Below, one piece after another: positions 51,401-60,211 of a DNA stretch of 64,000 bases. A program made the position numbers and the translations under genes. The notes under the pieces were generated by a model. That model searched no databases and was not told the DNA's origin. It saw nothing but the letters and a program-made list of their open reading frames with translations. Positions within the stretch are counted from its first letter, which is position 1; each line of letters starts with the position of its first letter. This stretch comes from Algoriphagus halophilus (lineage in GTDB: Bacteria > Bacteroidota > Bacteroidia > Cytophagales > Cyclobacteriaceae), in NCBI RefSeq assembly GCF_900129785.1, contig NZ_FSRC01000001.1:2356001-2420000 (forward strand). The letters are read 5' to 3'.

Positions 51401-54400
51401 CTCAATGGAGTAATTTGTATTGATGGATATTGGATCTGCTGGTTCTTTTACCTCAATTCCACCCAAGGTGGTGATACAATCCAAATCATCTTTGATACTT
51501 ACCTCATAGATGCCTGCTGGTAAGCCAGTAAACAATCCATCATTTTTAGAAAAATCCTCGAAAATCCCGTTATCCCCTGAAAGGCTAAATTCAAAATCCG
51601 AATAGTTATTTCCAGGTATTTGTGCTTGAATACTTCCCGTAGTTTCTCCAAAGCAAGTTTCAGTCACGATCGGAGGATTCATTTCAGGGCCTGGAGTCAC
51701 CAAAATTTCAGTAGGAATATAGCCTTGATCACAGATTCTATCTCCAGTAACCAATAAATAATAGATATAAGGGCTTGGATTGGCAGTCAAACCGGTAACC
51801 GACAGTTCCATGCTAGGGTTGATTTCATAAGAAAGGTCACCCACAGTCAATCCATCCGTAATTTGCTGATAGTTTCCGGAAGCATCTTCATAATACCATC
51901 CATAGGTTGGAGTTCCTGTAGAAGGGTCGTTAATATCAATGGTGGCAGTCCCTACCTTTCCCTCACAGATTTCAGAGCCAAGAGTAGTGAAATTAGATGG
52001 TTCATCTCCTGGTATCACCATAGAAATACTCGTATTACAGCCTTGCGCATCAATGACTTCGATCGTATAACTTCCCTCTGCTAGTCCAGGGACAGCATAA
52101 ATTCCATTTGAAGTGACAGGAACATCTACTCCACCCACTTTGACAGACTGATAAGGCATGTTACCTCCGCTTACCACAAAATCAATCTGCCCATTTGGAA
52201 GTTCACAATAGGCATTGTCAATTTGCGACGGGGTAATTACTAACCCTTCTGAAGGGCCTTCTATGATCACCTCTTCCACAGGAGTACTACAGCCTAGGGA
52301 AGGTGAACTTCCATAAATTTGATAAGTACCTGCAGGTAAACTTGAAAATTCTCCCGAGGTATTGTTTCCAATTGGATTCCCCGTTTCATCCAATAAATAG
52401 TAAGTGACATCTGAAGCTCCAGTGACAGTACCTATAATTTCACCAACATAACTCAAACACCAATCATCGGTATGTGAAATGGTAAATTCTATAGGTGGGT
52501 TCACTAGAACAGTCGCTTTGGTAAGTACGTCACCTATATAAGGACAAAAGTTACCTCCAGTTTGAGATTGTGAAGCTGCCTCCACATAAAACTCATAAGT
52601 AGATGTACCTGCAGCATATTTTAATCCGGATAAAGTCAATTCCCCAGATGAAGAAATAGAAACATCCACTGGGTTACCGTCGATTGTTACAGTAGACCCA
52701 TTCACCAATGCTCCTCCAGCCCGATTGGCATTTTGATACCATAAAAAATTAGGAGTAGCTCCTGAAGGATTATTTGCAGGATCAATCAAAGGCAAAAATG
52801 AAACATCCTCCCCTTCACAAATGGTTTGATTGGGCACTTCTATATCGACTGGCGTACCGTCTTCCTGATTGACAATTACCTCTACAGTTTCGTAACAGCC
52901 TCCATTTTGGGAATCTGATGGGTTCCAAACATTTAAAGTATAGGTCCCTAGATTAATCCCATCCAATTCAAAGGTGGCTTCACCATTCACCAAAGTGCTA
53001 ACGGAAGCTCCAGATTTTCCAATTGAATTACCATTGTAGAGCCATTCATAATCAAATCCATCTACTAGATCACCTACAATGATGTCATAAATTCTACCAT
53101 CTGATTGTCCATCACAACTCGGGTTTTCTATGGATGCGTCTTGAATTTTTACTGGAAATGGATTGGCAACAACGGTGATTTTTCCTGGTTCTGAGGTCAG
53201 ACCGTAGTTGTCAGTCACATTATAATAAACAGTAGCTTCACCTATAAAATCAGGTGCTGGTTCAAATCGGATTGTCGCTTTATTTCTTAAATCTTCAAAG
53301 TTTTCAGTATCTAAAGGCTCCAAATCAGCATAAAATGTCCCCAATAATTTACCTGTTGCATCTCGCACCTCTACAGGTACATTTAATGAACACTCACTAC
53401 TACAATCAGAGTCATCAAAAGTACAATCCTCAACCGTTGAGGGAGGGGTATTATCAGGGGAGCCTGGGGAGTTTTGAAATAATTGTATACAAGTTATAAA
53501 TGCATCAGCTCCTGTCTGTAACTCTACAGGAAATTCAAATTCTAAATCCTCTCCGACACATACAATTCTTTTTTCATCAGAGACAATTGGAAGACGAAGG
53601 GGATCAATACTTGACACATTTACCTTTACATTTCTTATTTCATGATTATTTCTACCATAACCTGTACTACCAGCAAACCCAATCTTCAACCTTTCCGGAG
53701 CTAAATAATTATATTCTATTGGAGGAAATTCTACTGGGTGAAAACCATTGTCTTTGGTGTTTACCAACATTTTAATATAAATCCAATAACCAATACCAGA
53801 TTCATGAGGAACTAATTCGATGAACACTTTCCTATAACCTTCTAAACTACAATCGGTTGTTCTGACTAAAGAAGTATTATCTATATCAAACCATTGGTTA
53901 CTAGGAATTGTAGCAGGGGGAAAATAAGGTTGTCCTCCATAATTAGTTTTATTTGTATGATACCTCTCAACAACATCATAGTCTTTCTCTACAGGGCCAC
54001 GTACTGTTATACTTTGAGCAATACCATCTAGCCAATTTTCGATTGGTTCCTGATATGTCCCTCTAGCAAAATTACCTCTTTCATCAAATCCAATTCCAAC
54101 ATATCCGCCAGCAATCCCATCAACCAAAATTTCACCATCATCAGGGTCAAAGGCAGGAGCATAGGCTAGAGATCCACCTAAATACCCAATATCAACTGGT
54201 TGATCAGCGTCAAACATAAAAAAACTGATCCCATCTGCAGGTGCAGCTCTTTCTGTTAACGGATCAAAAGGACCATAAGAAAAATATTCGAAAGAAGCTT
54301 TTATCCCATATTGGGATGAGAAAGGAATATCCACAATTGCATAACCAGAATGCCAATATTCATAAGGGGTTAATTGTAAAGATGTCCCATTTGGTTTGGC

Positions 54401-54694
54401 ATGGTATTGCTCACTATCATCCACTATTGGGAGAGGCGTCCAATTTTCCGGAACGTTTATCGGTATTCTTAGCTCTCCACCTAAAATTGTGTATTCAAAT
54501 GGCCCATTTCCAGTAAATGGCTGACAATAGGGGAAACCTTCTCTTGGTATTGGAATTGCAATCTGAGCCTCTGCTGAACTCAGTACAAAAAATTGAATAG
54601 CAATAATTAAACTGGCCGCTAAAGCAAACAGCTGATTCTTCTTTTGAAAAGAAGTCATTACGAGTCTAGCAAGGCCAAGTAAAATTTTTGCCAT
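48464..54694 (-). CDS. Giant SprB-like surface adhesin with type IX secretion type B C-terminus
   Basis: The 2076-residue protein has an N-terminal signal peptide ([21 protein letters not shown]) and a lectin-like beta-sandwich region (about 50-385; [21 protein letters not shown]). A tandem series follows: a super-repeat of about 250 residues, seen about five times, combining an Ig-like module (ICEGQ...F.W...G.TY.I...L.V.GL) with SprB-type modules (CFG...G.I and NGSI...GG..PY). A PKD domain ([21 protein letters not shown], about 1940) is next, then a CHU_C type B sorting domain in the last 87 residues ([19 protein letters not shown], then [13 protein letters not shown]). It should be exported by the type IX system and act in adhesion or gliding. 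ATG 54694 is used; Met13 is an alternative. Confidence 0.92.
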   Translation of the reverse strand: [2076 protein letters not shown]

Positions 54695-54839
54695 TTACTT
54701 TATTTTATCCATCTATAATTCCTCAAAGGTGTGTAAAAACGCAACCTCATGCAATTGATTTTTATGATATTCAACCTGCAATTTAAGAGTCTTAAAAAGT
54801 AAACAAAAACTATGCAACTTAGTAGAATAAGCAAAAAAA

Positions 54840-55952
54840 TTAGGAGGAACTCACCGTCAGCTCTTTTTCGGAAGTGCTTTTGATGGTCGTATACTTCGAT
54901 TTTAGCTTTAAAAATCTTTTTTCAAAATAATGGTAGGAGAGGTAAGATATTGCTACAGTCAATACCAAAGAGAGAATGCCCAAGGACGCTAATTTCAGAC
55001 CATTTGGAACAGGTAAGATTTGAATGAAGGGGACTAATAATAACACGATCAGCTTGTGGTATACGTATATCCCGTATGAAAGCTTTCCGATGAAATTGAA
55101 AAATTTGTTCTCCAAATTAAGGAGTGGCTTTTTGAGGGTGATGTTTGAAAGGATCAATGAAAGTGTAACTAAAGCCACCAGCTGATGATCTATTAACATG
55201 GAAAATCTGAACTCTTCTAATAACATCACAATCAGGCTGATCAGCACGATCCACTGAGCAGCTTTGCTGGTAAGAAATTCAACCATCTTACTTTTTTGGT
55301 GATAAAGGACGGCCCCAATCCCTCCTATTCCCATGCAATCAAACCGATTCACTTTCAATACGGTATAAAAAATATCGCTATCGGTGTATTTGAAGATCAC
55401 TAGGGCAAACACTTTTAACGCATAAAACGCCAAAACAAACACAAAGAGCTTGGTCAGGATTTTTTTGGTGCTCTTGAACAACCAAGGCCAGAATATATAA
55501 AATTGCTCCTCCACCCCGATGGACCATAAATGACTGATCGCCATCAGTCCCGCGCCAAGAATAAAAGGGACATTGGCAAAGAAGGTCAGGTAATAGAGAA
55601 GTTCTACTTGAATAATACTTGTGTCTAAAAAAAAGTAAAGGCAAGCAGCAGAAATAAAAATATAGAGGTAATAAATAGGCCAAATCCGAAGAATTCTCCG
55701 AATGTAAAAATCCTTCAGTTTGATGGTCCCTGACTTTTTTTGCTCCATCAACAATAAACTGGAAATCAAAAAGCCACTTAGGGTAAAAAACATGGTGACC
55801 CCATAATTGGCAATGTCCAATTCATCGATCTCCAATTGGGGATAAATATAATTGGCCCCTGTGATAATATGCGAAAGAAGGACTGACAAAGCTGCAATCG
55901 CTCTGATTCCATTTAAACCTTTGTAATAAAGGACCTTCTTTGCTTGGGCCAT
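54840..55952 (-). CDS. Acyltransferase 3 family (OafA-like) O-acyltransferase
   Basis: The 370-residue polytopic protein has about ten membrane segments. YKGLNGIRAIAALSVLLSHI contains the Arg-x10-His catalytic arrangement of the acyltransferase 3 family. FFTLSGFLISSLL, DFYIRRILRIWPIYYLY and LWSIGVEEQFYIFWPWL are further family motifs. It would O-acylate a surface sugar from a cytoplasmic acyl-CoA. It has no extra SGNH domain. It lies 145 bases upstream of the adhesin gene and 52 bases after a GT2, at the end of the right-hand operon. Confidence 0.92.
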   Translation of the reverse strand: MAQAKKVLYYKGLNGIRAIAALSVLLSHIITGANYIYPQLEIDELDIANYGVTMFFTLSGFLISSLLLMEQKKSGTIKLKDFYIRRILRIWPIYYLYIFISAACLYFFLDTSIIQVELLYYLTFFANVPFILGAGLMAISHLWSIGVEEQFYIFWPWLFKSTKKILTKLFVFVLAFYALKVFALVIFKYTDSDIFYTVLKVNRFDCMGIGGIGAVLYHQKSKMVEFLTSKAAQWIVLISLIVMLLEEFRFSMLIDHQLVALVTLSLILSNITLKKPLLNLENKFFNFIGKLSYGIYVYHKLIVLLLVPFIQILPVPNGLKLASLGILSLVLTVAISYLSYHYFEKRFLKLKSKYTTIKSTSEKELTVSSS

Positions 55953-56004
55953 TAATTTCTAGATGAAAAATTAAATTTGATCGTGATCATGGACTTTAGG
56001 GTGA

Positions 56005-57009
56005 TCATAGGCTTTTAAATTGAACAGTCAACTCGGGGGCTGGAGGCCTAGCATCATTTTTCATTTTAAATAGCTTCGCATATACCCGATGTTCCAATTG
56101 GTTTATTTCACCAGTTTTTATATCTGGAAGGCGGATCAATTCAGGTACCTGATCGTTCTTCTCAACTTTTTCAAACACCAGATTGTTTTCTTGGGTTAAT
56201 TGGTTTCCCATATGATGTACCCAAGTATGCAACGTACTCAATCTCCAAGTACCTAATTGGTTGATGGGTATATCTATCCAGTTCAACTCACTACCGGATC
56301 CGATTTTGATAAAACTTGGCTCCTGTGGCATCCCGAAAAACAACTCACGTCTAATGGTAAATACCTGATGACCGCTTCCCATCACAGCTTCTACCCCTTT
56401 GCTATCCACTACCGGCAATAGCCCATCGTACCCAGGATCATAATTCCAACCATAGGAATCATACACCTCTTTGATCATTTCATGCTCTGAGGTTTCTTTG
56501 AACTTAAACCCCAATTCACCTTTTATGACAGCTTTTTGGGTGGAAGAGGAATGATAATACATATGTCTGGCGATTGGAAATGGTGCCACTGAACCTGCTT
56601 TGGGAAAATTCCTGAAAACTTTTTCCACTTCCTCCTGCCAACCATTCCTGAACAGGATATCACTATCGGATAAGGTAATCAGTTCCTCCCTGCATCCCCT
56701 GGCAGCTCCCATGATGGCGTCAATTTTACCGACATTTTCTTTGTGAGTAATCAAAGTTTCTATGACTCCTTGATCCTGCAATCCCCTCAACCAAGTCTTC
56801 ACCTGATCGCAGGATCCATTGTCTACCACCGTAATTGCTGACCTCCCATGCTGGGTCAAATGGGCTGATTCAATGCACAACCGGTACACTTCCATCAAAT
56901 CCTTGAAATAACCAGAAATCTCCGGAATAAACACAGGTATGATGATCCTGTGATGATATTTTTGGGCAATTTTGGAATCTAATTTTGCAGGGTTAATTCC
57001 TGTTCTCAT
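56005..57009 (-). CDS. Glycosyltransferase family 2-like protein
   Basis: The 334-residue protein has a GT-A core: RIIIPVFIPEISGYFKDLM, AITVVDNGSCDQVKTWL, HKENVGKIDAIMGAARGC and ELITLSDSDILFRNGWQ, where Asp-Ser-Asp is the metal-binding motif. The later HQVFTIRRELFFGMP and DIPINQLGTWRLSTLHTWVHHMGN segments are unusual compared with the short GT2 enzymes of the left operon. The gene starts with ATG at 57009 and is separated from the acetyltransferase gene by 48 bases. Its stop codon lies in an imperfect 18-bp direct repeat (55983-56018). Confidence 0.82.
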   Translation of the reverse strand: MRTGINPAKLDSKIAQKYHHRIIIPVFIPEISGYFKDLMEVYRLCIESAHLTQHGRSAITVVDNGSCDQVKTWLRGLQDQGVIETLITHKENVGKIDAIMGAARGCREELITLSDSDILFRNGWQEEVEKVFRNFPKAGSVAPFPIARHMYYHSSSTQKAVIKGELGFKFKETSEHEMIKEVYDSYGWNYDPGYDGLLPVVDSKGVEAVMGSGHQVFTIRRELFFGMPQEPSFIKIGSGSELNWIDIPINQLGTWRLSTLHTWVHHMGNQLTQENNLVFEKVEKNDQVPELIRLPDIKTGEINQLEHRVYAKLFKMKNDARPPAPELTVQFKSL

Positions 57010-57057
57010 GACTTCTCAACCTTTTTGGAATTCATTTTAGAGCATTTATAACAATCA

Positions 57058-57525
57058 TTATTCAGCATCTTCCACCAATTTCCGGACAACTCTGGCAGGT
57101 CTTCCCATCACCAAGGTGTTGGGAGGCACATCATGGGTGACCAAAGATCCTGCTCCTACCATGGAATTCTCACCGATGGTGCAGCCACCCAAAATCACCG
57201 ATGCGGCTCCTATGGAAGCGCCTTTCCTAATAACGGTGCGCTGAAATTCATCTGGATACTGCTTGGAACGGGGATATTTATCATTGGTAAACGTGACATT
57301 CGGACCAATGAAAACATCGTCCTCTACCGTCAAGCCGTCCCAAAGGAAAACACCGGATTTCACGGTCACCCGATCCCCTATCAACACATCATTTTCAATA
57401 AAGGTATGACAGTTGACATTGCAGTCTTTTCCAATGGAGGCTCCTTGCAAAACAACTGCATATTGCCATATACGGGTATTTTCTCCAATCTTTTTGGTTT
57501 GGACGTCAGCTAGCGGATGAATCAT
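57058..57525 (-). CDS. FdtC/QdtC-like hexapeptide N-acetyltransferase
   Basis: The 155-residue left-handed beta-helix protein starts [20 protein letters not shown] and carries [15 protein letters not shown] and [20 protein letters not shown], ending VMGRPARVV. This is the pattern of WlbB/QdtC/FdtC enzymes that acetylate the 3-amino group of dTDP-3-amino-3,6-dideoxyhexoses or related UDP-sugars. It overlaps an FdtA-like gene by 20 bp, which supports the dTDP-sugar route (Fuc3NAc or Qui3NAc). The matching 3-aminotransferase (FdtB/QdtB) is not seen in the window. Confidence 0.86.
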   Translation of the reverse strand: MIHPLADVQTKKIGENTRIWQYAVVLQGASIGKDCNVNCHTFIENDVLIGDRVTVKSGVFLWDGLTVEDDVFIGPNVTFTNDKYPRSKQYPDEFQRTVIRKGASIGAASVILGGCTIGENSMVGAGSLVTHDVPPNTLVMGRPARVVRKLVEDAE

Positions 57526-57940
57526 TGGATTGTATGAATTTCAAATAGTCAGAATAATCTCGTATGTAATCCTTTTCATTGTATTTTTCACTTGCCAACA
57601 CCAAGCAAACGGCTCCAGAAGAAAAATTGATTTCGGAAGCCCAAATACCTGCAGGAATCATCAATCCCAAGTCAGGTCTATTCAATAATACTTGCCTTTT
57701 GGAATTTCCATCATCCAATAACACTTCGAAAGCTCCACTGACGGCCACTAAAAATTGATGGCACTCGTAGTGGGCATGGGCTCCTCTACTTTCCCCTCCA
57801 GGAATATCATATAAATAGAATACTCTTTTGGTTTCAAAAGGCAATTCTTTCAGGTTGGTGACTGGAGTGATATGGCCTTTTCGATCTCCTAATTTTGGGA
57901 GATACACCAAATTGCAGTCCCAAATTGTCTTATTCGCCAT
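57506..57940 (-). CDS. fdtA: FdtA/QdtA-like dTDP-4-keto-6-deoxyglucose 3,4-ketoisomerase
   Basis: The 144-residue cupin has the family order: [39 protein letters not shown], then [20 protein letters not shown] with both His residues of the canonical His-Ala-His motif, and [11 protein letters not shown] at the C-terminus. It moves the keto group from C4 to C3 of a dTDP-sugar before transamination. It is one of two tandem paralogues and overlaps both neighbours (11-20 bp). The presence of both catalytic His residues makes it the likely active isomerase of the pair. Confidence 0.86.
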   Translation of the reverse strand: MANKTIWDCNLVYLPKLGDRKGHITPVTNLKELPFETKRVFYLYDIPGGESRGAHAHYECHQFLVAVSGAFEVLLDDGNSKRQVLLNRPDLGLMIPAGIWASEINFSSGAVCLVLASEKYNEKDYIRDYSDYLKFIQSNDSSAS

Positions 57941-58337
57941 TTTTTAGGGTTTGGTATTGTTGAAAATCCCGAATATAATCTCCTTTCAAGTATTCTGAAT
58001 CGGATAAATGCAGCGCCACAGAATTAGTTGAAAAATTCTCCAAATGCCTCCAGGTCATCTTTGGCAAGAACAAGGCCTGATAAGATCTATTCAAGGAAGT
58101 TCTGGTTTCATTCCCTTGTTCATCCGTAATGACCACATCGAAGGATCCACTTAAGGCAATAATAAGTTCTTGCTGCTTCCTAAATGCATGCCCGCCACGG
58201 ATTTCTCCACCTGGAACATCATAGGTCCAAAACACCCGTTTGATTTCAAATGGAACTTGATCCGGGTATTGTAGAAAGGTTAAATTCCCCCTGGGGTCGA
58301 ATATTTGCGGAAGTTTTACTTGCCCATTATTCTGCAT
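57930..58337 (-). CDS. FdtA/QdtA-like cupin, paralogue with His-Ala-Phe
   Basis: This protein of about 135 residues aligns along its length with the gene just downstream: VKLPQIFDPRGNLTFLQYP, FEIKRVFWTYDVPGGEIRG, GHAFRKQQELIIALSGSFDV, YLKGDYIRDFQQYQTL. Its active-site motif is His-Ala-Phe, so the second catalytic His is replaced by Phe. It may act on another dTDP-sugar, form a heterodimer with its neighbour, or be inactive. ATG 58337 is preferred. A TTG at 58349 would overlap the AsnB stop in TTGA style and add four residues, and cannot be excluded. Confidence 0.82.
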   Translation of the reverse strand: MQNNGQVKLPQIFDPRGNLTFLQYPDQVPFEIKRVFWTYDVPGGEIRGGHAFRKQQELIIALSGSFDVVITDEQGNETRTSLNRSYQALFLPKMTWRHLENFSTNSVALHLSDSEYLKGDYIRDFQQYQTLKNGE

Positions 58338-58345
58338 ATCATGAA

Positions 58346-60205
58346 TCAATTTTCAATGGTTGAAGGTTCAAACTTGGTCTGAAACCACAATGCGGTAAAG
58401 AATACCTGCCGAATGGTAGGATAATATAATTTAGGGTTCTTCTTGAAATTCTCAACAATCCCCTTCACATCCAAATAACAATATGGCTTAAAAGAAAATA
58501 ATTCGGAATTGGGTAAATTTTCCAGATGTTCTCTCAACATTGGGTTTTGTAAAATCAATTCATCCCAAGGAACCGATAAGCCTACTTTCCTATGCTGCGT
58601 GATGTAATCAGGAAGTTTTTTACCAATACTGTTCATCAGCAAGTCTTTGCCTTTTCCTTTGATATGAAAGTACTTATCCGGAAGACTTCCCACACCTACC
58701 ACCAGGTTAGGATCCAGAAATGGATCTCTACACTCAATGGATGCTCCCATAGTGGTGCGGTCATTTCTGTCATTCAAGGTGTACAGATGTGTGTGTTGCT
58801 CCAGGTATAGCAGTTGTCGTAAGCGGTTGTTGGGATATACTTTCTTGGCTTCTTCCAAAATTCGAACTCTAAAATCCGGAAGTAAATTCGAAGATAGAAC
58901 GCCCAGTTTTTTCAGGTCGGCCAGGTAGAGTTCATTGGAATTCATGAGGATTTCAGCCTCTCTATTCCCCATTCCCAAATAGCGTTTCATTTTTCTCAAT
59001 CGGTCATTTTTCAACCATTTGTCGGGGATGAACCGAATTAAATTGAGCAGTCTATATCGGAGTTCGTTGTCATGGACTTTATACCTCACATAACCCCCAA
59101 GGATCTCATCCGCTCCTTCCCCAGATAGCAACACTTTCACTTCGGACTTTGCCTTTTCGGATATTCCCAACAAATGACCATCGGAAAAATGCATGATGGG
59201 CTCATCGTGTTGGAAAATAGATCTGGTGGTCAAATCTACTAGTTGCCCCCGATCAAACTCATAGCTATGGAAATTTGCCCCAAGCTCTTTGGATAGCTTT
59301 CTGGCTAAATGGGACTCATCATGCTCTTTATTGCTGAATGAAATATTCCATGCACTTAGATCCTCGAATCCTTGGCTTGACTGGCTATATAGGGTACTGC
59401 TGCTGTCCAAGCCTCCACTTAAAAGGGTACCTACAGGTACATCAGCGATCATCCTCAAACGAATGCTGTCATGGAAGGTCTCTTCAAACCATTCGTAGGG
59501 ATTGGTGATTGTTTTTTGGGCAGCGATCTCATTCCCCAAGTGAAACCAGCGTTCTGATGAAACATGATTTCCTGAATCCTTTAATCGGATCAGGTATCCT
59601 GGCAACAACCGGAAGATATTTTTGAATACGGTGTTTTCTCCGGAGGTATATCGGTAAAGGAATAATTCGTCAAGCTGAGATTCCTGGATCTCTTTGGGAA
59701 CTTCTCCAGCCCATAGGGCCTTGATCTCACTGGCAAAATAAAAACCGCGAGCGCTGTTGGAATAGAACAATGGCTTCACGCCGAATCTATCCCGCACCAA
59801 AATCATTTCCTGATTTCTTTTATCTAAAAAAGAAAATGCGAAAAATCCATTGAGTCGGCTTAGGCAATCTGTTCCATATTCCATCAACAGGAATAAGAGA
59901 ACTTCGGTATCAGAGGTGGTTTTGAAGCTGTACCCCTTATTTTTTAGCTCTGGGTAAAAGGTCTTGAAGTTAAAAATCTCGCCATTAAACACTAAAATGT
60001 AATTCCCACAAGGAGATTCAAAGGGCTGGTTGGCTCCTTCACTCAAATCCAAAATGGAAAGTCTTCTATGTCCCAAGCCAATTTTACCCTCAGCCCAATG
60101 TGAGCCCGCATCGGGACCTCTATGAATCAAAGATTCCCGCATCGCAATCAGAGTGGATTCTGAAGCCGGTAACTCTTTATTCCAAAAACCTACAATTCCA
60201 CACAT
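58346..60205 (-). CDS. asnB: Asparagine synthetase B-type amidotransferase (third copy)
   Basis: The 619-residue protein starts Met-Cys-Gly-Ile-Val (Cys2 nucleophile). The glutaminase domain includes LIHRGPDAGSHW and NYILVFNGEIFNF; the ATP site is VGTLLSGGLDSSSTLYS near residue 265 and LLSGEGADEILGGYVRY follows. It is more than 600 residues long and distinct from the other two copies. In this operon it sits between GT4 and dTDP-sugar genes, where sugar amidation is more likely than free asparagine supply. It is six bases from the upstream GT4. Confidence 0.87.
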   Translation of the reverse strand: MCGIVGFWNKELPASESTLIAMRESLIHRGPDAGSHWAEGKIGLGHRRLSILDLSEGANQPFESPCGNYILVFNGEIFNFKTFYPELKNKGYSFKTTSDTEVLLFLLMEYGTDCLSRLNGFFAFSFLDKRNQEMILVRDRFGVKPLFYSNSARGFYFASEIKALWAGEVPKEIQESQLDELFLYRYTSGENTVFKNIFRLLPGYLIRLKDSGNHVSSERWFHLGNEIAAQKTITNPYEWFEETFHDSIRLRMIADVPVGTLLSGGLDSSSTLYSQSSQGFEDLSAWNISFSNKEHDESHLARKLSKELGANFHSYEFDRGQLVDLTTRSIFQHDEPIMHFSDGHLLGISEKAKSEVKVLLSGEGADEILGGYVRYKVHDNELRYRLLNLIRFIPDKWLKNDRLRKMKRYLGMGNREAEILMNSNELYLADLKKLGVLSSNLLPDFRVRILEEAKKVYPNNRLRQLLYLEQHTHLYTLNDRNDRTTMGASIECRDPFLDPNLVVGVGSLPDKYFHIKGKGKDLLMNSIGKKLPDYITQHRKVGLSVPWDELILQNPMLREHLENLPNSELFSFKPYCYLDVKGIVENFKKNPKLYYPTIRQVFFTALWFQTKFEPSTIEN

Positions 60206-60211
60206 GTATTG

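Noticed and set aside
55983..56018. 18-bp direct repeat at the end of the GT2 gene
   Set aside because: Only 13 of 18 positions match and there are two units, too weak to treat as a feature.
57133..57513. Plus-strand open frame of 126 codons opposite the FdtC-like gene
   Set aside because: Antisense shadow of a conserved hexapeptide protein.
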